64,000 nucleotides of DNA from Autumnicola musiva (GCF_031846585.1 NZ_JAVRHK010000003.1:124001-188000), one strand, 5' to 3'. Shown: positions 23,955-33,199, counted from the stretch's first letter. Translations and numbers: made by a program. The notes: generated from the letters alone by a model not told the origin.

Positions 23955-25013
23955 TCAGGCTACTGTAACTTCATCATTCAAATAAACCTCCTGCACACTT
24001 TGCAGAATATCCACACCTTCTTTTAACGGCCGCTGAAAGGCTTTTCGCCCCATTATGAGTCCGCAACCACCGGCACGTTTGTTAATAACTGCAGTTCTTA
24101 CGGCTTCTTTATAATCTGATTCTCCCTTGGAACCGCCCCCGGAATTAATCAGGCCAATCTTTCCCATATAACAATTGGCCACCTGCAGGCGGCAAAGGTC
24201 TATAGGATGATCTGTAGCCAGGCTTTCATACATTTCATCTTCATATTTAGCAAATTTGATCTTTTTAAAGCCGTAGTTGGTGGTGGGTAACTTCTGCTTG
24301 ATGATATCAGCTTTTATGGTCACTCCAATATGGTTGGCCTGCCCGGTAAGATCGGCGGCGGTATGGTAATCTTCTTCATCGGTTTTAAAATCGTTATTCC
24401 GGGTATAACACCAAAGAATAGTTGCCATCCCTAATTGATGTGCTTCTTCAAAGGCCGCGGCTATTTCCTGAATTTGGCGGTTACTCTCCGGCGATCCAAA
24501 ATAAATTGTTGCACCGATTGCTGTAGCACCCATATTCCATGCTTCTTTAACGGTTCCGTAGGGAATCTGGTCATATTTATTGGGGTAGGTGAGCAGTTCG
24601 TTATGATTGATTTTTACAATAAAAGGAATTTTATGGGCGTATTTTCTGGAGTGAAGTGCCAGGGCACCAAAAGTTGATGCTACCCCATTGCATCCCGCTT
24701 CCAATGCCAGTTTTATAATATTTTCCGGATCAAAGTAATCCTGATTCTTATAAAATGAAAAAGCTGCGGAATGTTCTATTCCCTGGTCAATAGGCAAAAT
24801 ATTAATATATCCTGTCCCGCCTAAAGCCCCATGATTATAAAGATGGTTTAGGCTCCTAAGTACTTGTGGGTTACGGTCACTTTCCCTGAAGTTATCAACG
24901 CTGTTTGGCCCCGGAATTTCCAGTCGGTCTTTGCTGATTTTTTCGCTTTTATAATCAAGATAATGGCCAGCGTCTTCTCCAAGTATTTCTCTTATTTTAG
25001 GTATGGTACTCAT
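23955..25013 (-). CDS. fbaB: class I fructose-bisphosphate aldolase
   Basis: This 352-residue Schiff-base aldolase is of the bacterial/archaeal FbaB (DhnA-like) type and cleaves fructose-1,6-bisphosphate in glycolysis. Recognisable stretches are NILPIDQGIEHSA near residue 73-85, IPFIVKINHNELLTY in the middle, GATAIGATIYFGSPES, and the C-terminal GLINSGGGSKGESDY phosphate-binding loop plus GGCGLIMGRKAFQRP. The expected Lys lies in the NHIGVTIKADIIKQKLP strand. Length matches bacterial FbaB. The gene stands alone and converges with rimO. Class I aldolase is common in flavobacteria alongside or instead of class II. Confidence 0.93.
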   Translation of the reverse strand: MSTIPKIREILGEDAGHYLDYKSEKISKDRLEIPGPNSVDNFRESDRNPQVLRSLNHLYNHGALGGTGYINILPIDQGIEHSAAFSFYKNQDYFDPENIIKLALEAGCNGVASTFGALALHSRKYAHKIPFIVKINHNELLTYPNKYDQIPYGTVKEAWNMGATAIGATIYFGSPESNRQIQEIAAAFEEAHQLGMATILWCYTRNNDFKTDEEDYHTAADLTGQANHIGVTIKADIIKQKLPTTNYGFKKIKFAKYEDEMYESLATDHPIDLCRLQVANCYMGKIGLINSGGGSKGESDYKEAVRTAVINKRAGGCGLIMGRKAFQRPLKEGVDILQSVQEVYLNDEVTVA

Positions 25014-25054
25014 ATAGTTCTGTTTTTGAAATTATGAAATTTAACAAGGTGTCT

Positions 25055-26395
25055 TTAAATTCCGAAGGGATAAGTTTCGGGAGTAAGTTCTCCTTTTGGT
25101 TTTATTTTTAGCGGATGCAAAGCCTTCGTCTTGTCAAAAAAAAGGAAGGCATCATACCTATCAGAAACTTTGGAAGGCACATAATTTCCCCGTTCCCAGT
25201 TTGGATCGTAAACTACTCCAATTGCCCGGTGGCCGGTTTTTTCTCTAAAGGCTTCTGCCAATTCCCTGTTTTCATCAAAAATGATAAGCTTATCCTTAGG
25301 TTGCGATTCATGCAGAAAATTTTCAAGGCTATGTTCTATACCTTCGGGCACACGCATTTCCTTCATGGGAGCACCCCAACTACTGCCGGCCATTACAGAT
25401 CCTTTGTAAGATCCAAACCCAACCAGTACTACTCCCTCTTCCTCATGTTGTTCTCTTACCAGTTGACCTACATTCAACAATCCGCTTGAAGCCATGCCTG
25501 TAGCCCTGGCATCTCCTACGTGCGTATTATGTTCCCATACAATTACCTTGGCATCGGCATCATGATAATCCATTAAGGTATTAAGAGTTTCCACCATATG
25601 CCTGTCACGAACATTCCAGGAATCGTCGCCAAAGCCAGCCATGGCTTCATAATATTTTTCTGCATTTGCCATTACAAGCGCATTAATTTCAGCATTTAGA
25701 TCAGCTTCTTTTTCAGTATCATATTTATGGGCATTCCTGCGGACTTCCTTAAGCAGTTTTATAACTTCATCCTTACAACCTTCTCTGGCCGATCTAAAGA
25801 CTGAAGCATAAGAATCCCGTGCTTTATAAGGCTCGAAACACTGGAAGGCATTTTTTGCAAGTTTTGCTGTTTCAGGATCTTCTTTTTCCAGATAATCTAC
25901 CATTATTTTCATAGAATCCCACAGGCTGTACACATCCAGGCCATAGAATCCTACCTTTTTGTTCTCTTCTTTTTCTTTATTATGTTGCTTTAGCCAAGTC
26001 GCAAAAGCGGCAATTTCCCAATTAGCCCACATCCAGTTTGGCCATCGCTCAAATTGTTTAAGCACATCTTGTATATTTTCTTCGGAATTTGGATAGACTT
26101 TTATCCATTTGTTGATTTTATAACAATCTGGCCAGTCACCTTCAACGGCAATAAAAGAGAAGCTTTTTTCCTCTATAAGCCGTTTGGAAATTTGTGCCCG
26201 CCAGGTATAATATTCATGAGTACCATGGCTGGCTTCACCTAAAAGTACATACTTTGAATCGCCGATTCTCTCCAGCAACGGATCAAGATCTGCTGAGGTT
26301 TCCAGTTTATGGTAAAATTTTTCCAGGTCCTTTTTATCAGTCTTCACAGAAATCATATCATCTTCATTTTTTGGTTGCATGCTGAAGTTAAGCAT
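25055..26395 (-). CDS. erythromycin esterase family protein
   Basis: This 446-residue member of the erythromycin esterase (EreA/SuccP) superfamily shows the family blocks YVLLGEASHGTHEYYTWR (catalytic His in SHGT), FIAVEGDWPDC, FYGLDVYSLWDSM and a late VVWEHNTHVGDAR with His/Glu residues. Chromosomal members are widespread and mostly not resistance genes; their natural substrates are unknown. There is no signal peptide. Two start options exist, ATG 26395 or ATG 26380 (MQPKNEDDM). It lies 42 bp upstream of the aldolase gene on the same strand and could be co-transcribed. I would not infer macrolide resistance from this sequence. Confidence 0.87.
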   Translation of the reverse strand: MLNFSMQPKNEDDMISVKTDKKDLEKFYHKLETSADLDPLLERIGDSKYVLLGEASHGTHEYYTWRAQISKRLIEEKSFSFIAVEGDWPDCYKINKWIKVYPNSEENIQDVLKQFERWPNWMWANWEIAAFATWLKQHNKEKEENKKVGFYGLDVYSLWDSMKIMVDYLEKEDPETAKLAKNAFQCFEPYKARDSYASVFRSAREGCKDEVIKLLKEVRRNAHKYDTEKEADLNAEINALVMANAEKYYEAMAGFGDDSWNVRDRHMVETLNTLMDYHDADAKVIVWEHNTHVGDARATGMASSGLLNVGQLVREQHEEEGVVLVGFGSYKGSVMAGSSWGAPMKEMRVPEGIEHSLENFLHESQPKDKLIIFDENRELAEAFREKTGHRAIGVVYDPNWERGNYVPSKVSDRYDAFLFFDKTKALHPLKIKPKGELTPETYPFGI

Positions 26396-26443
26396 TTTAC
26401 AAAAAGCGGCAGAACTGAAGAATTATAAAAAAACTATAAAAAG

Positions 26444-27118
26444 TTAAGGGTATTGATAAAATATACCCTGCGTAAATGGGGTCCAGAGACAGGCTTTCAT
26501 ATTAGCTTTTTTTAGGCCGTTATTTATCCATGTGTTGCATGTTTTAAAGGGATTTAAGGATCCTTTGGCATAGTAAAAAGCATCACGAGAGTTGTAATGA
26601 AGATTTGGCACCGGCTGAATATTGCCATCTTCATCCAATTGAAAAGTATTGAGGAAATACTCCACCAGTTCAACATACTGGTCTTTGCTAATGGATAATG
26701 CAATTGTACTTTCATTTTTTATTATCGCCTCATGTAATTCCAAGTGCAGGGCTGCCGGTGTTTCAAGAAAAAGGGAAGTATACGCAGTTTTTAAGTTAAG
26801 ATCATCCCATTGGGGTGTGGTCCTGTAAAATTTCAGATCGCCCCACCCAAATCCAATGTACTGATAATCACTGGAAAAATCATTAAATTGTTCTTCAGTA
26901 ATGATCTTATTCCAGTCTAAAACACTGGATTTGATTGGAACCACCAAATCGGTATGTGCACCATTGGAAAGAAGAAAAACAGGGATTTCTTTGTCCTTAT
27001 ATATACTTTTTTTATTTACCGGGATAATACTTCCAATAAATGCTGATATCAGGTAAATGAACAGGGGTAATAAAAAAATAAGAATCCCGTTTCTTAGGTA
27101 GCGTAGAAATTTCTTCAT
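26444..27118 (-). CDS. DUF2459 / TIGR02117 family protein
   Basis: This 224-residue protein has one N-terminal membrane anchor (about 11-32) and a soluble domain that should face the periplasm. The family motif FLLSNGAHTDLVVPIKS (about 48-64), the FGWGDLKFY block (about 90-98) and the late ARDAFYYAKGSLNPFKTCNTW-like region (Cys, near 193) match DUF2459. The conserved His, Cys and Asn/Asp suggest an NlpC/P60-like catalytic arrangement; this is inference. It lies 48 bp upstream of the esterase-like gene and 70 bp downstream of the TVP38 gene on the same strand, so an operon is likely. Confidence 0.8.
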   Translation of the reverse strand: MKKFLRYLRNGILIFLLPLFIYLISAFIGSIIPVNKKSIYKDKEIPVFLLSNGAHTDLVVPIKSSVLDWNKIITEEQFNDFSSDYQYIGFGWGDLKFYRTTPQWDDLNLKTAYTSLFLETPAALHLELHEAIIKNESTIALSISKDQYVELVEYFLNTFQLDEDGNIQPVPNLHYNSRDAFYYAKGSLNPFKTCNTWINNGLKKANMKACLWTPFTQGIFYQYP

Positions 27119-27188
27119 AAGAAGGAAATTGTTTATTAGAAGATGAATTAGATCTTCCGGAAGAATCAGGCTCCTGCCATACAGAATA

Positions 27189-27881
27189 TCATCCTGTTTT
27201 CTTCCTGTTATGATAATCTATATATACATATATTCCATAAGCAATAAATCCTGCCCCTCCAAGCCAGTACATGCCATCTTTAAGGGTTTCTATATCTTCT
27301 GAAAAATAAGCAATGGCTATAGAGAGCGGGAACATTCCTGTAAAAGTTGCCCACATAAATTTTTTAAATTTCATATCAAGAATGCCTGCAATAAAGCTGA
27401 TGGAATCATTGGAGAGAAAAGGTGATACTCTAAAGAGGATAACCGAGACAAATGAATAATTTGAAATCCAGAAGTCCATTTTTTGAAGTTTTTCCTCACC
27501 TATAATTTCTCGCACCAGCCTTTCAAGTTTGGCGCCTACAAAATATCCTATTGCTGAAGCTAACATCACTCCGGTCATTCCAATAACAATTCCCCACCAA
27601 AAGCCGTACGCCATTACCGCAATAATAATGGGTAACCATGAAGGGAAAAAAATCAAGAACATTTGAAGGATTATAAATACAATAATTGCAAGTGGCCCCC
27701 ATATCCCGAATTGTTGAAAATAAAGATGTGTTTGTTCCTTATTTCCGCTCAGGATAATATTTGCTGTTTTATCAACAAAACTTTGAAAGGAAGGAAAAAT
27801 AAAATAGGAAATGACCAGAAAGAGAATGATGATTCCGGAGAAAATAAAGGATATATATGTTGGGATAGCCAGTTTTTTCAA
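27189..27881 (-). CDS. TVP38/TMEM64 family (VTT domain) membrane protein
   Basis: This 230-residue polytopic protein has five to six hydrophobic segments. The VTT/SNARE-associated domain is visible in the re-entrant region FFPSWLPIIIAVMAYGFWWG followed by GVMLASAIGYFVGAKLERL, and in the Arg-containing FRVSPFLSNDSISFIAGILDM block, as in DedA/YdjX-type proteins. Family members are implicated in lipid scrambling or membrane homeostasis. No adjacent gene specifies the role. It may share a transcript with the DUF2459 gene downstream. Confidence 0.85.
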   Translation of the reverse strand: MKKLAIPTYISFIFSGIIILFLVISYFIFPSFQSFVDKTANIILSGNKEQTHLYFQQFGIWGPLAIIVFIILQMFLIFFPSWLPIIIAVMAYGFWWGIVIGMTGVMLASAIGYFVGAKLERLVREIIGEEKLQKMDFWISNYSFVSVILFRVSPFLSNDSISFIAGILDMKFKKFMWATFTGMFPLSIAIAYFSEDIETLKDGMYWLGGAGFIAYGIYVYIDYHNRKKTG

Positions 27882-28025
27882 AAGAAAGGCATGATTGTTT
27901 TCTCTGTTAAAGCTAAAAAACTCTCTGGTAATTGTTATAAAGAATTGTTTAAACTTCTTTCTGAAAGGCTGGGGGAGGCTTCTAATGTTTATAAGAATTA
28001 CTACAGACAGGAGCTTCTATTTTGA

Positions 28026-28071
28026 TAAAAAAGAAGAAGCGGAACAGGAGAATATTTCCCGCTCCGCTTCC
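28026..28071 (-). terminator. intrinsic terminator of the PIN module
   Basis: On the minus strand GAAGCGGAGCGGGA pairs imperfectly with TCTCCTGTTCCGCTTC around AATATT and is followed by TTCTTTTTT. It begins 22 bases after the PIN gene stop, closing the two-gene unit. Confidence 0.8.
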
Positions 28072-28092
28072 AGATAATTATTTGGTTGTGAT

Positions 28093-28575
28093 TTAGAACA
28101 ACCTACCTAACTTATCATTTAGCGGAATAGATAAGTCGATAAATTTGAACTTTAAGTTGTGTGATTTCTCCAAGGGCTCAATCATTTTACCTAATGATTT
28201 TCTATCTTTTGTAATGTAAGCGTGAATGCCCCTGTTATGAATTTGAGCGAATAATTTAATATCATTAATTATTACTTTTCGTTGTTCTGTTTCCCTTAAA
28301 TCTTCATTGCCTTTAAGTTCTGCAAAAAATTCACCTGCAATTTTAGCATCTGTATAATCAAATTCCAATAATCGAAAAACATTTAAGGAAAGTAAATTAT
28401 CTGGATTATCTCCAACAGCATACTCACTAACTACAATGGTGGATAGATACAATTCTATACCATTCTCTAAAAAATATTCAAAGTAATTAATGGCGTTTTG
28501 ATGAAAATCAGCATCTGATTTCAATAATCGAATACAAAAAGAACTGTCCATGAGTACACTTTCAACTCCTTTCAT
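28093..28575 (-). CDS. PIN-domain ribonuclease-like protein
   Basis: This 160-residue protein has a PIN (VapC-like) fold. The acidic residues that bind metal are in place: Asp10 (VLMDSSFCIRLL), Glu51 (STIVVSEYAVGD), Asp105 (INDIKLFAQ) and Asp124 (AYITKDRKSL). It should therefore be a single-strand RNase, most often a toxin or RNA-processing enzyme. It is slightly longer than minimal VapC (about 130). The start overlaps the upstream 26-kDa protein gene by 14 bp, so the two are coupled, and a terminator follows. Base use is visibly more AT-rich than in the neighbours. A conventional small VapB-type antitoxin is absent. Confidence 0.83.
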   Translation of the reverse strand: MKGVESVLMDSSFCIRLLKSDADFHQNAINYFEYFLENGIELYLSTIVVSEYAVGDNPDNLLSLNVFRLLEFDYTDAKIAGEFFAELKGNEDLRETEQRKVIINDIKLFAQIHNRGIHAYITKDRKSLGKMIEPLEKSHNLKFKFIDLSIPLNDKLGRLF

Positions 28576-29338
28576 ACCCTTCTGTTTTTATGTCATCCAA
28601 CCATGTATCAACATTTGTAATTTTACTTAAATTAACGGATGCTTTCTCAATCACTTTTTCTAAAAGAGACTTATTAAAAACAGGTTTATATTGAATAAAT
28701 TCAATTAGTTCTAAATCAGTTAGTGAATCTTCTTCAAAACTCTTTTTACCACGAACTTTTATACCATATGGCTTATAAGTTTTTTTCTCACCATCCATAA
28801 TCTGCTCCTTAGTTGCAGAAATAGTAAGATTTCCATATTTTTTCGTACTAATGTGTACGTTTGGATTTTTACCTCCTTCTTGATAAATTTCTCCATAAAG
28901 ATAAAATTCACTTTCATAAAAAGTGGGAGCAATCATTTCAAAATTCGTAGTGTAATCAATAATTAGAGATGGTTCCTGGGAAATCGAGTTATTAAACTCA
29001 ATAATAGAGTCTTCCTTTACAGCTTTCTTTTGAAATTTATCAATTATTGATTGTCTCTTATTGTCTAAAAAATCAAGATTATTTCTATTTTTAATTTCGC
29101 TGGTTAACCCATTGAATAAAATAACAGCTGTTATAGGTAGAAAAAATTTATGCTTGGCTGACCCTTCTTCTATGTCATAGGAAATATGTGGTCGATTTTG
29201 CTTTTCTCTACGATTAGGATATAAGAATGTCTCGACATCTGATATAAAAGCTTTGACTTCATTTATATCAATATCTTTAGGACTTATGTTATTGTCCTTA
29301 TTAGTCACTTTCAATTCTATGTATCCCTGTTCTTCCAC
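28562..29338 (-). CDS. unrecognised 26-kDa partner of the PIN protein
   Basis: I do not recognise this protein, about 258 residues long. Residues about 1-25 form strands (YIELKVTNKDNNI), then a helix carries EVKAFISDVETFLYP. HISYDIEEGSAKHKFFLPI is a strand block, a helical region follows, and the second half is strand-rich (DYTTNFEMIAPTFYESEFYLYGEI, NVHISTKKYGNLTISATKEQI). No signal peptide, membrane segment or helix-turn-helix is obvious. No ATG exists near the start: the longest frame begins at a TTG (29353) that falls inside the promoter box, so I place the start at GTG 29338. The stop overlaps the PIN gene. It could be the antitoxin or a targeting subunit. Confidence 0.6.
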   Translation of the reverse strand: MEEQGYIELKVTNKDNNISPKDIDINEVKAFISDVETFLYPNRREKQNRPHISYDIEEGSAKHKFFLPITAVILFNGLTSEIKNRNNLDFLDNKRQSIIDKFQKKAVKEDSIIEFNNSISQEPSLIIDYTTNFEMIAPTFYESEFYLYGEIYQEGGKNPNVHISTKKYGNLTISATKEQIMDGEKKTYKPYGIKVRGKKSFEEDSLTDLELIEFIQYKPVFNKSLLEKVIEKASVNLSKITNVDTWLDDIKTEGYERS

Positions 29339-29350
29339 GTAACTAAAATA

Positions 29351-29358
29351 CAAATTTA
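29351..29358 (-). promoter_or_regulatory. -7 promoter box of the PIN module (TAAATTTG)
   Basis: The minus strand reads TAAATTTG, an exact TAnnTTTG match. It lies in the 57-bp gap after the M16 peptidase gene stop. The predicted RNA start, near 29345, is about 7 bases before the GTG at 29338. No clear -33 TTG is seen. Confidence 0.55.
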
Positions 29359-29395
29359 CAGGATATAAAAATTACTAGAATGTACATAGTAAATT

Positions 29396-32218
29396 TTATT
29401 CCGCAGAAGGATTTAAAAGAACGGGTTCTCCATAGCCTAATTCATTCAGCTTATTCAGCTGGGTTTCGGCATCACCAACAATTACATAGTACATCCTATC
29501 CGGGTCTACATATTTTTCAGCAAGATTTTTAATATCCTGTAGTGTCATATTCTGAACCATTTTCTCCCGTTGTTTGATGTAATTATTATCCAGCCCGTAA
29601 TTGCTGATTTCGCTAAGCATATCCAGTTTAGAGTTAAGGGTTTCAAATTTCCTGGCATTACTTTTAATCATGTAACCTTTGGTGACTTCCAAATCGTTAC
29701 GGTTAAAGCTTTCAGGGTATGTTTCAAGGATTTCCTTTATAAGTTTGGCAGCATCTCCGGTAATATTTGAACGGACTCCGGTAGAAATCATAAATGGGCC
29801 TTTATGCTTATCTCCATAAAACCCGGAACGGATCCCATAAGTGTAACCTTTTCCTTCCCGTAATTCTTGGGTAAGCTGCGAAGCAAAACTGCCACCACCA
29901 AGCCTGTAGTTCATGACTTCAGCAAGATAAAATTCTTCATCGCCTGCGGCAAGTGCAGGTGTTCCAAAACGGAAAATCGATTGTTTGGCACCCGGCACGT
30001 TATAAAAATAGACCTGGGACTGCTCCGGCATTTTCGGTTCCGGAAGTTCAGGAATCTCAACATTTTTAACCTGCCAGTTGGCAGCAAGTCCTCTTAAAGG
30101 AACCACGGCTTCCTGCTGTTCCAACGCTCCCACAACTAAAAAGGAAGAGCTTAAAGGAGAAAGGTAATTGTTGTAATAATCTTTAAGGTCCTGCAGCGTG
30201 ATCTTTTCTACCGAAGTTTTTGTGCCCAGGGTATTGTGGGAAAGAATGCTGTTTTTTCCATAAATAACTTTTCTGAATTCATTGCTGGCAATGCTATTAG
30301 GATCTGCCTGCAGGCGCTGAATTTGATTTAACACCTGTTGTTTGGCTAGTTTGAACTCCTGTTCGTCCCACCTGGGTTCCAGTAAAATTTCCTTTACCAG
30401 GTCTATCGTTTGGGCATAATTTTTTGCCAGGGTACTGCCGCTTATGGTGATTTTTTCATCGCCGGCGTTTACCCGAATATCAGATCCTAAAAGTTCTATG
30501 GCTTCCTCAAGTTCCTGAGGAGTTTTGTTTGCCGTGCCTTTGGTTATTATCTCGGCCAGTAAATTTGAAACCCCGACTTTATTTTTATTCTCAAGAAGAA
30601 GTCCGCCGGGAATTTCCAGTGAAAATTTAACCAGCGGCACTTCAGTATTGCTAATGCCTAAAATTTTTAATCCGGAAGGAAGGTTGGTTTTCCATATTTC
30701 GGGTTCAATAAGTTCAGGCTTTTCTCCGTAGGGAGGTTCCATAGTGCGATCAAAAGAAGATGGCGTTTTTTGGTAAGTGACATCTGCATTAAGATTGAAG
30801 TCTCCTTCAGCGCCCTCAACAATTTTTTCCTCTTCAATTTTGGCTTCTTCTGAATTTTCCAAAGCCAGTTCCACCCGTCCCTCGGGTACAAAACTTGTCG
30901 CTATAAAAGGCTTGCTTTTAATATACTTTTCGTAAACCCGCATCACATCTTCCGTAGTAACAGCAAGGATTTTTTCTACTTCATTGTTGATGTAATTAGG
31001 GTCATTTGCAAAAATCTTATACTGGGCAAGCTGAAATCCTTTTCCTAAAACACTTGAAATACTATTGTAGAAGTCGGTTTCCTGCCCGGCTTTTATGCGC
31101 TTTAAATCTTTTTGCGGAATCCCTTCTTTTTCAAATATCCTGAAGGTTTCTTCAATAGCGGCTTTAACCGAATCCAAATCTTTCCCGTCATATGCAGTTA
31201 CCTGAAGCATGAGCTGGCCGGCAAGTTCAGAAGTGTAATTGTACATTTGGACATTTCCGGTTAGTTCCCTATCAGCAACCAAATTCTGATAAAGCGGCGC
31301 ATTTTTTCCGTCTGAAAGGTATGTGGTGAGCAAATCCAGCGCATAAGAATCTTCAGCATAAGAATAAACTGAAGGCCAGGCTATTGTAAGCTGGGGCAGA
31401 TTGGCAAAATTATCTTCATAATAAAGCTTTTTAGTTTTTTCCAGCTTTACCGGTTGCTTCTCCTGTCTCTCGATATTATCTCCCTGCGGAATTTCATCAA
31501 AATATTTATGCACCCATTCCTTCGCCTGCGCTTTATCAAAATCTCCGGCAATGGTCAAGGTCACATTGTTTGGTACATACCATTTATTATAAAAATCTTT
31601 TACGTCCTGCAAGGTAGCATTCTGGAGATCTTCCAGGGACCCAATCACTTGCCAGCTGTAAGGATGGCCTTCAGGATAAAGATTTTGATCAATAACATAC
31701 ATGGTATGGCCGTATGGTTCATTGTCTACACGTTGCCTTTTTTCATTCTTCACCACTTCTTTTTCCTTGGCAAGTACAGGTTCGGTAACCGTATTAATAA
31801 AATAGCCCAGTTTATCGGCTTCAGCCCAAATCATTTTTTCAAGGGCATCGTTTGGTACGGTCTGGAAATAATTGGTGCGGTCTCTGCTGGTGGAACCATT
31901 TGCGCCGGAACCTCCAATGCGTGCACTCATCTTATCCAAACCGCCTTTTCCCAGATTTTCAGACTCCAGGAAAAGCAAATGTTCAAATAAATGGGCAAAA
32001 CCGGTACGGCCTTCTTTTTCCCTTGCAGAACCTACATGTGCGGTAAGAGCCACCGCAACAACGGGATCAGATTCATCTACATGAAGAATAACGTTAAGGC
32101 CATTCCTTAAGGTGAAACTTTCAAAATTTACATTGAATTCTTCGGTATTTTCCTGAGCGGAAATATTTCCACAGATGAGGAGAATTAAAAGAGTGAAGAG
32201 TGATTTTTTTTTGTTCAT
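29396..32218 (-). CDS. M16 family zinc metallopeptidase, two-half secreted form
   Basis: This 940-residue protein has a Sec signal (about 1-21, ending NISAQ). Two homologous M16 halves follow. The N-terminal half has the inverted zinc motif HLFEH (His76-Leu-Phe-Glu79-His80) with a downstream glutamate in the KEKEVVKNEKRQR region. The C-terminal half (about 505-930) lacks HxxEH and carries the Arg-Tyr-like RLGGGSFASQLTQELREGKGYTYG segment, as in the inactive subunit of processing-peptidase pairs. Both halves fused in one secreted chain is typical of Bacteroidota. It should degrade peptides in the periplasm. The antiporter gene lies 24 bp upstream on the same strand. Confidence 0.92.
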   Translation of the reverse strand: MNKKKSLFTLLILLICGNISAQENTEEFNVNFESFTLRNGLNVILHVDESDPVVAVALTAHVGSAREKEGRTGFAHLFEHLLFLESENLGKGGLDKMSARIGGSGANGSTSRDRTNYFQTVPNDALEKMIWAEADKLGYFINTVTEPVLAKEKEVVKNEKRQRVDNEPYGHTMYVIDQNLYPEGHPYSWQVIGSLEDLQNATLQDVKDFYNKWYVPNNVTLTIAGDFDKAQAKEWVHKYFDEIPQGDNIERQEKQPVKLEKTKKLYYEDNFANLPQLTIAWPSVYSYAEDSYALDLLTTYLSDGKNAPLYQNLVADRELTGNVQMYNYTSELAGQLMLQVTAYDGKDLDSVKAAIEETFRIFEKEGIPQKDLKRIKAGQETDFYNSISSVLGKGFQLAQYKIFANDPNYINNEVEKILAVTTEDVMRVYEKYIKSKPFIATSFVPEGRVELALENSEEAKIEEEKIVEGAEGDFNLNADVTYQKTPSSFDRTMEPPYGEKPELIEPEIWKTNLPSGLKILGISNTEVPLVKFSLEIPGGLLLENKNKVGVSNLLAEIITKGTANKTPQELEEAIELLGSDIRVNAGDEKITISGSTLAKNYAQTIDLVKEILLEPRWDEQEFKLAKQQVLNQIQRLQADPNSIASNEFRKVIYGKNSILSHNTLGTKTSVEKITLQDLKDYYNNYLSPLSSSFLVVGALEQQEAVVPLRGLAANWQVKNVEIPELPEPKMPEQSQVYFYNVPGAKQSIFRFGTPALAAGDEEFYLAEVMNYRLGGGSFASQLTQELREGKGYTYGIRSGFYGDKHKGPFMISTGVRSNITGDAAKLIKEILETYPESFNRNDLEVTKGYMIKSNARKFETLNSKLDMLSEISNYGLDNNYIKQREKMVQNMTLQDIKNLAEKYVDPDRMYYVIVGDAETQLNKLNELGYGEPVLLNPSAE

Positions 32219-32242
32219 GTATATAATTTTTGTTACGGAGAT

Positions 32243-33199
32243 CTACGCTGCTACTAGAAAACTTACGTAGGCAATATATAATCCCAATAGTATAATTCCT
32301 TCCCAACGTTCCAGTTTTCTTCCTTTTCCTGTAAAAATAAAAATGAAAAGAAGCATACCCGCTGCAATATTGACGAAAATATCAAAAAACGCACCATCTT
32401 TAAGGTAAAGCGGAGCAACAGTAGTAGAAATACCAAGGATCAGAAAAATATTAAAAATATTAGATCCTACTACGTTTCCTATTGCGATATCCACGTTCTT
32501 TTTTCGTACTGCGATAATAGAGGTTGCAAGTTCCGGCAGCGAAGTTCCTACAGAAACTACAGTAAGTCCAATAATCCTTTCTGAAAGCCCTATAACTTCT
32601 GCGATATCTACTGCACTGTCCACTATTAATCTGCCACCAATAATGAGGCCGGCGAGGCCCAGGATTATAAATATAACAGCCTTTCCGGTGGAATAATCTT
32701 TTGTTTCCATTTCTTCTTCTTCCCCTCCTGCTTTGGCCACTGTAAGGTTATAAACAAGGAATATTGCAAAAAACAGAAGTAAAACAACCCCTTCAGATCT
32801 GGAAATTATGTTACCTGAAGCTCCATCCAGGAATACATCGGCTGCTATTACCAGGACACAAACAGCTGCAAGGAGGCTTAGCGGAATCTCGAGCCAGGTG
32901 GTGTTATTTTTAACTGTTAACGGGTAAATGATAGAAGCAATACCCAGAATACCCAGGATATTGAATATATTACTCCCCAGCACATTCCCCAAAACCATTT
33001 CAGTACTACCGTTAACTGAAGCAAAAACGTTCACAACCAGTTCTGGCGCAGAAGTACCAAAGGCTACAATAGTTAACCCAATAACGATGTTGGGGATTCC
33101 CAGTTTTACTGCCACACTGGAGGCTGCATCTACCAATTTGGTGGCGCCAAAAATAAGGGCTGCAAAGCCACAAATCAAAAGAATAACATCTATAAGCAT
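32243..33199 (-). CDS. calcium/sodium antiporter (CaCA family, YrbG-like)
   Basis: This 318-residue membrane exchanger has about ten transmembrane helices. Both alpha repeats are clear: alpha-1 VAFGTSAPELVVNVFAS with GNVLGSNIFNILGI, and alpha-2 VSVGTSLPELATSIIAV with GNVVGSNIFNIFLI. The conserved Glu of each GTSxPE motif coordinates the cation. Length matches YrbG-type proteins. It should exchange cytoplasmic Ca2+ for Na+ or H+ across the inner membrane. It is 24 bp upstream of the M16 gene and 89 bp downstream of the M14 gene, all on the minus strand. Confidence 0.93.
   Translation of the reverse strand: MLIDVILLICGFAALIFGATKLVDAASSVAVKLGIPNIVIGLTIVAFGTSAPELVVNVFASVNGSTEMVLGNVLGSNIFNILGILGIASIIYPLTVKNNTTWLEIPLSLLAAVCVLVIAADVFLDGASGNIISRSEGVVLLLFFAIFLVYNLTVAKAGGEEEEMETKDYSTGKAVIFIILGLAGLIIGGRLIVDSAVDIAEVIGLSERIIGLTVVSVGTSLPELATSIIAVRKKNVDIAIGNVVGSNIFNIFLILGISTTVAPLYLKDGAFFDIFVNIAAGMLLFIFIFTGKGRKLERWEGIILLGLYIAYVSFLVAA

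Noticed and set aside
25055..26395. Macrolide resistance gene
   Set aside because: Family membership alone does not show resistance; chromosomal erythromycin-esterase homologues are common and there is no mobile context.
27895..28077. 60-codon plus-strand frame between the TVP38 and PIN genes
   Set aside because: It contains the PIN terminator hairpin and has no protein-like composition.
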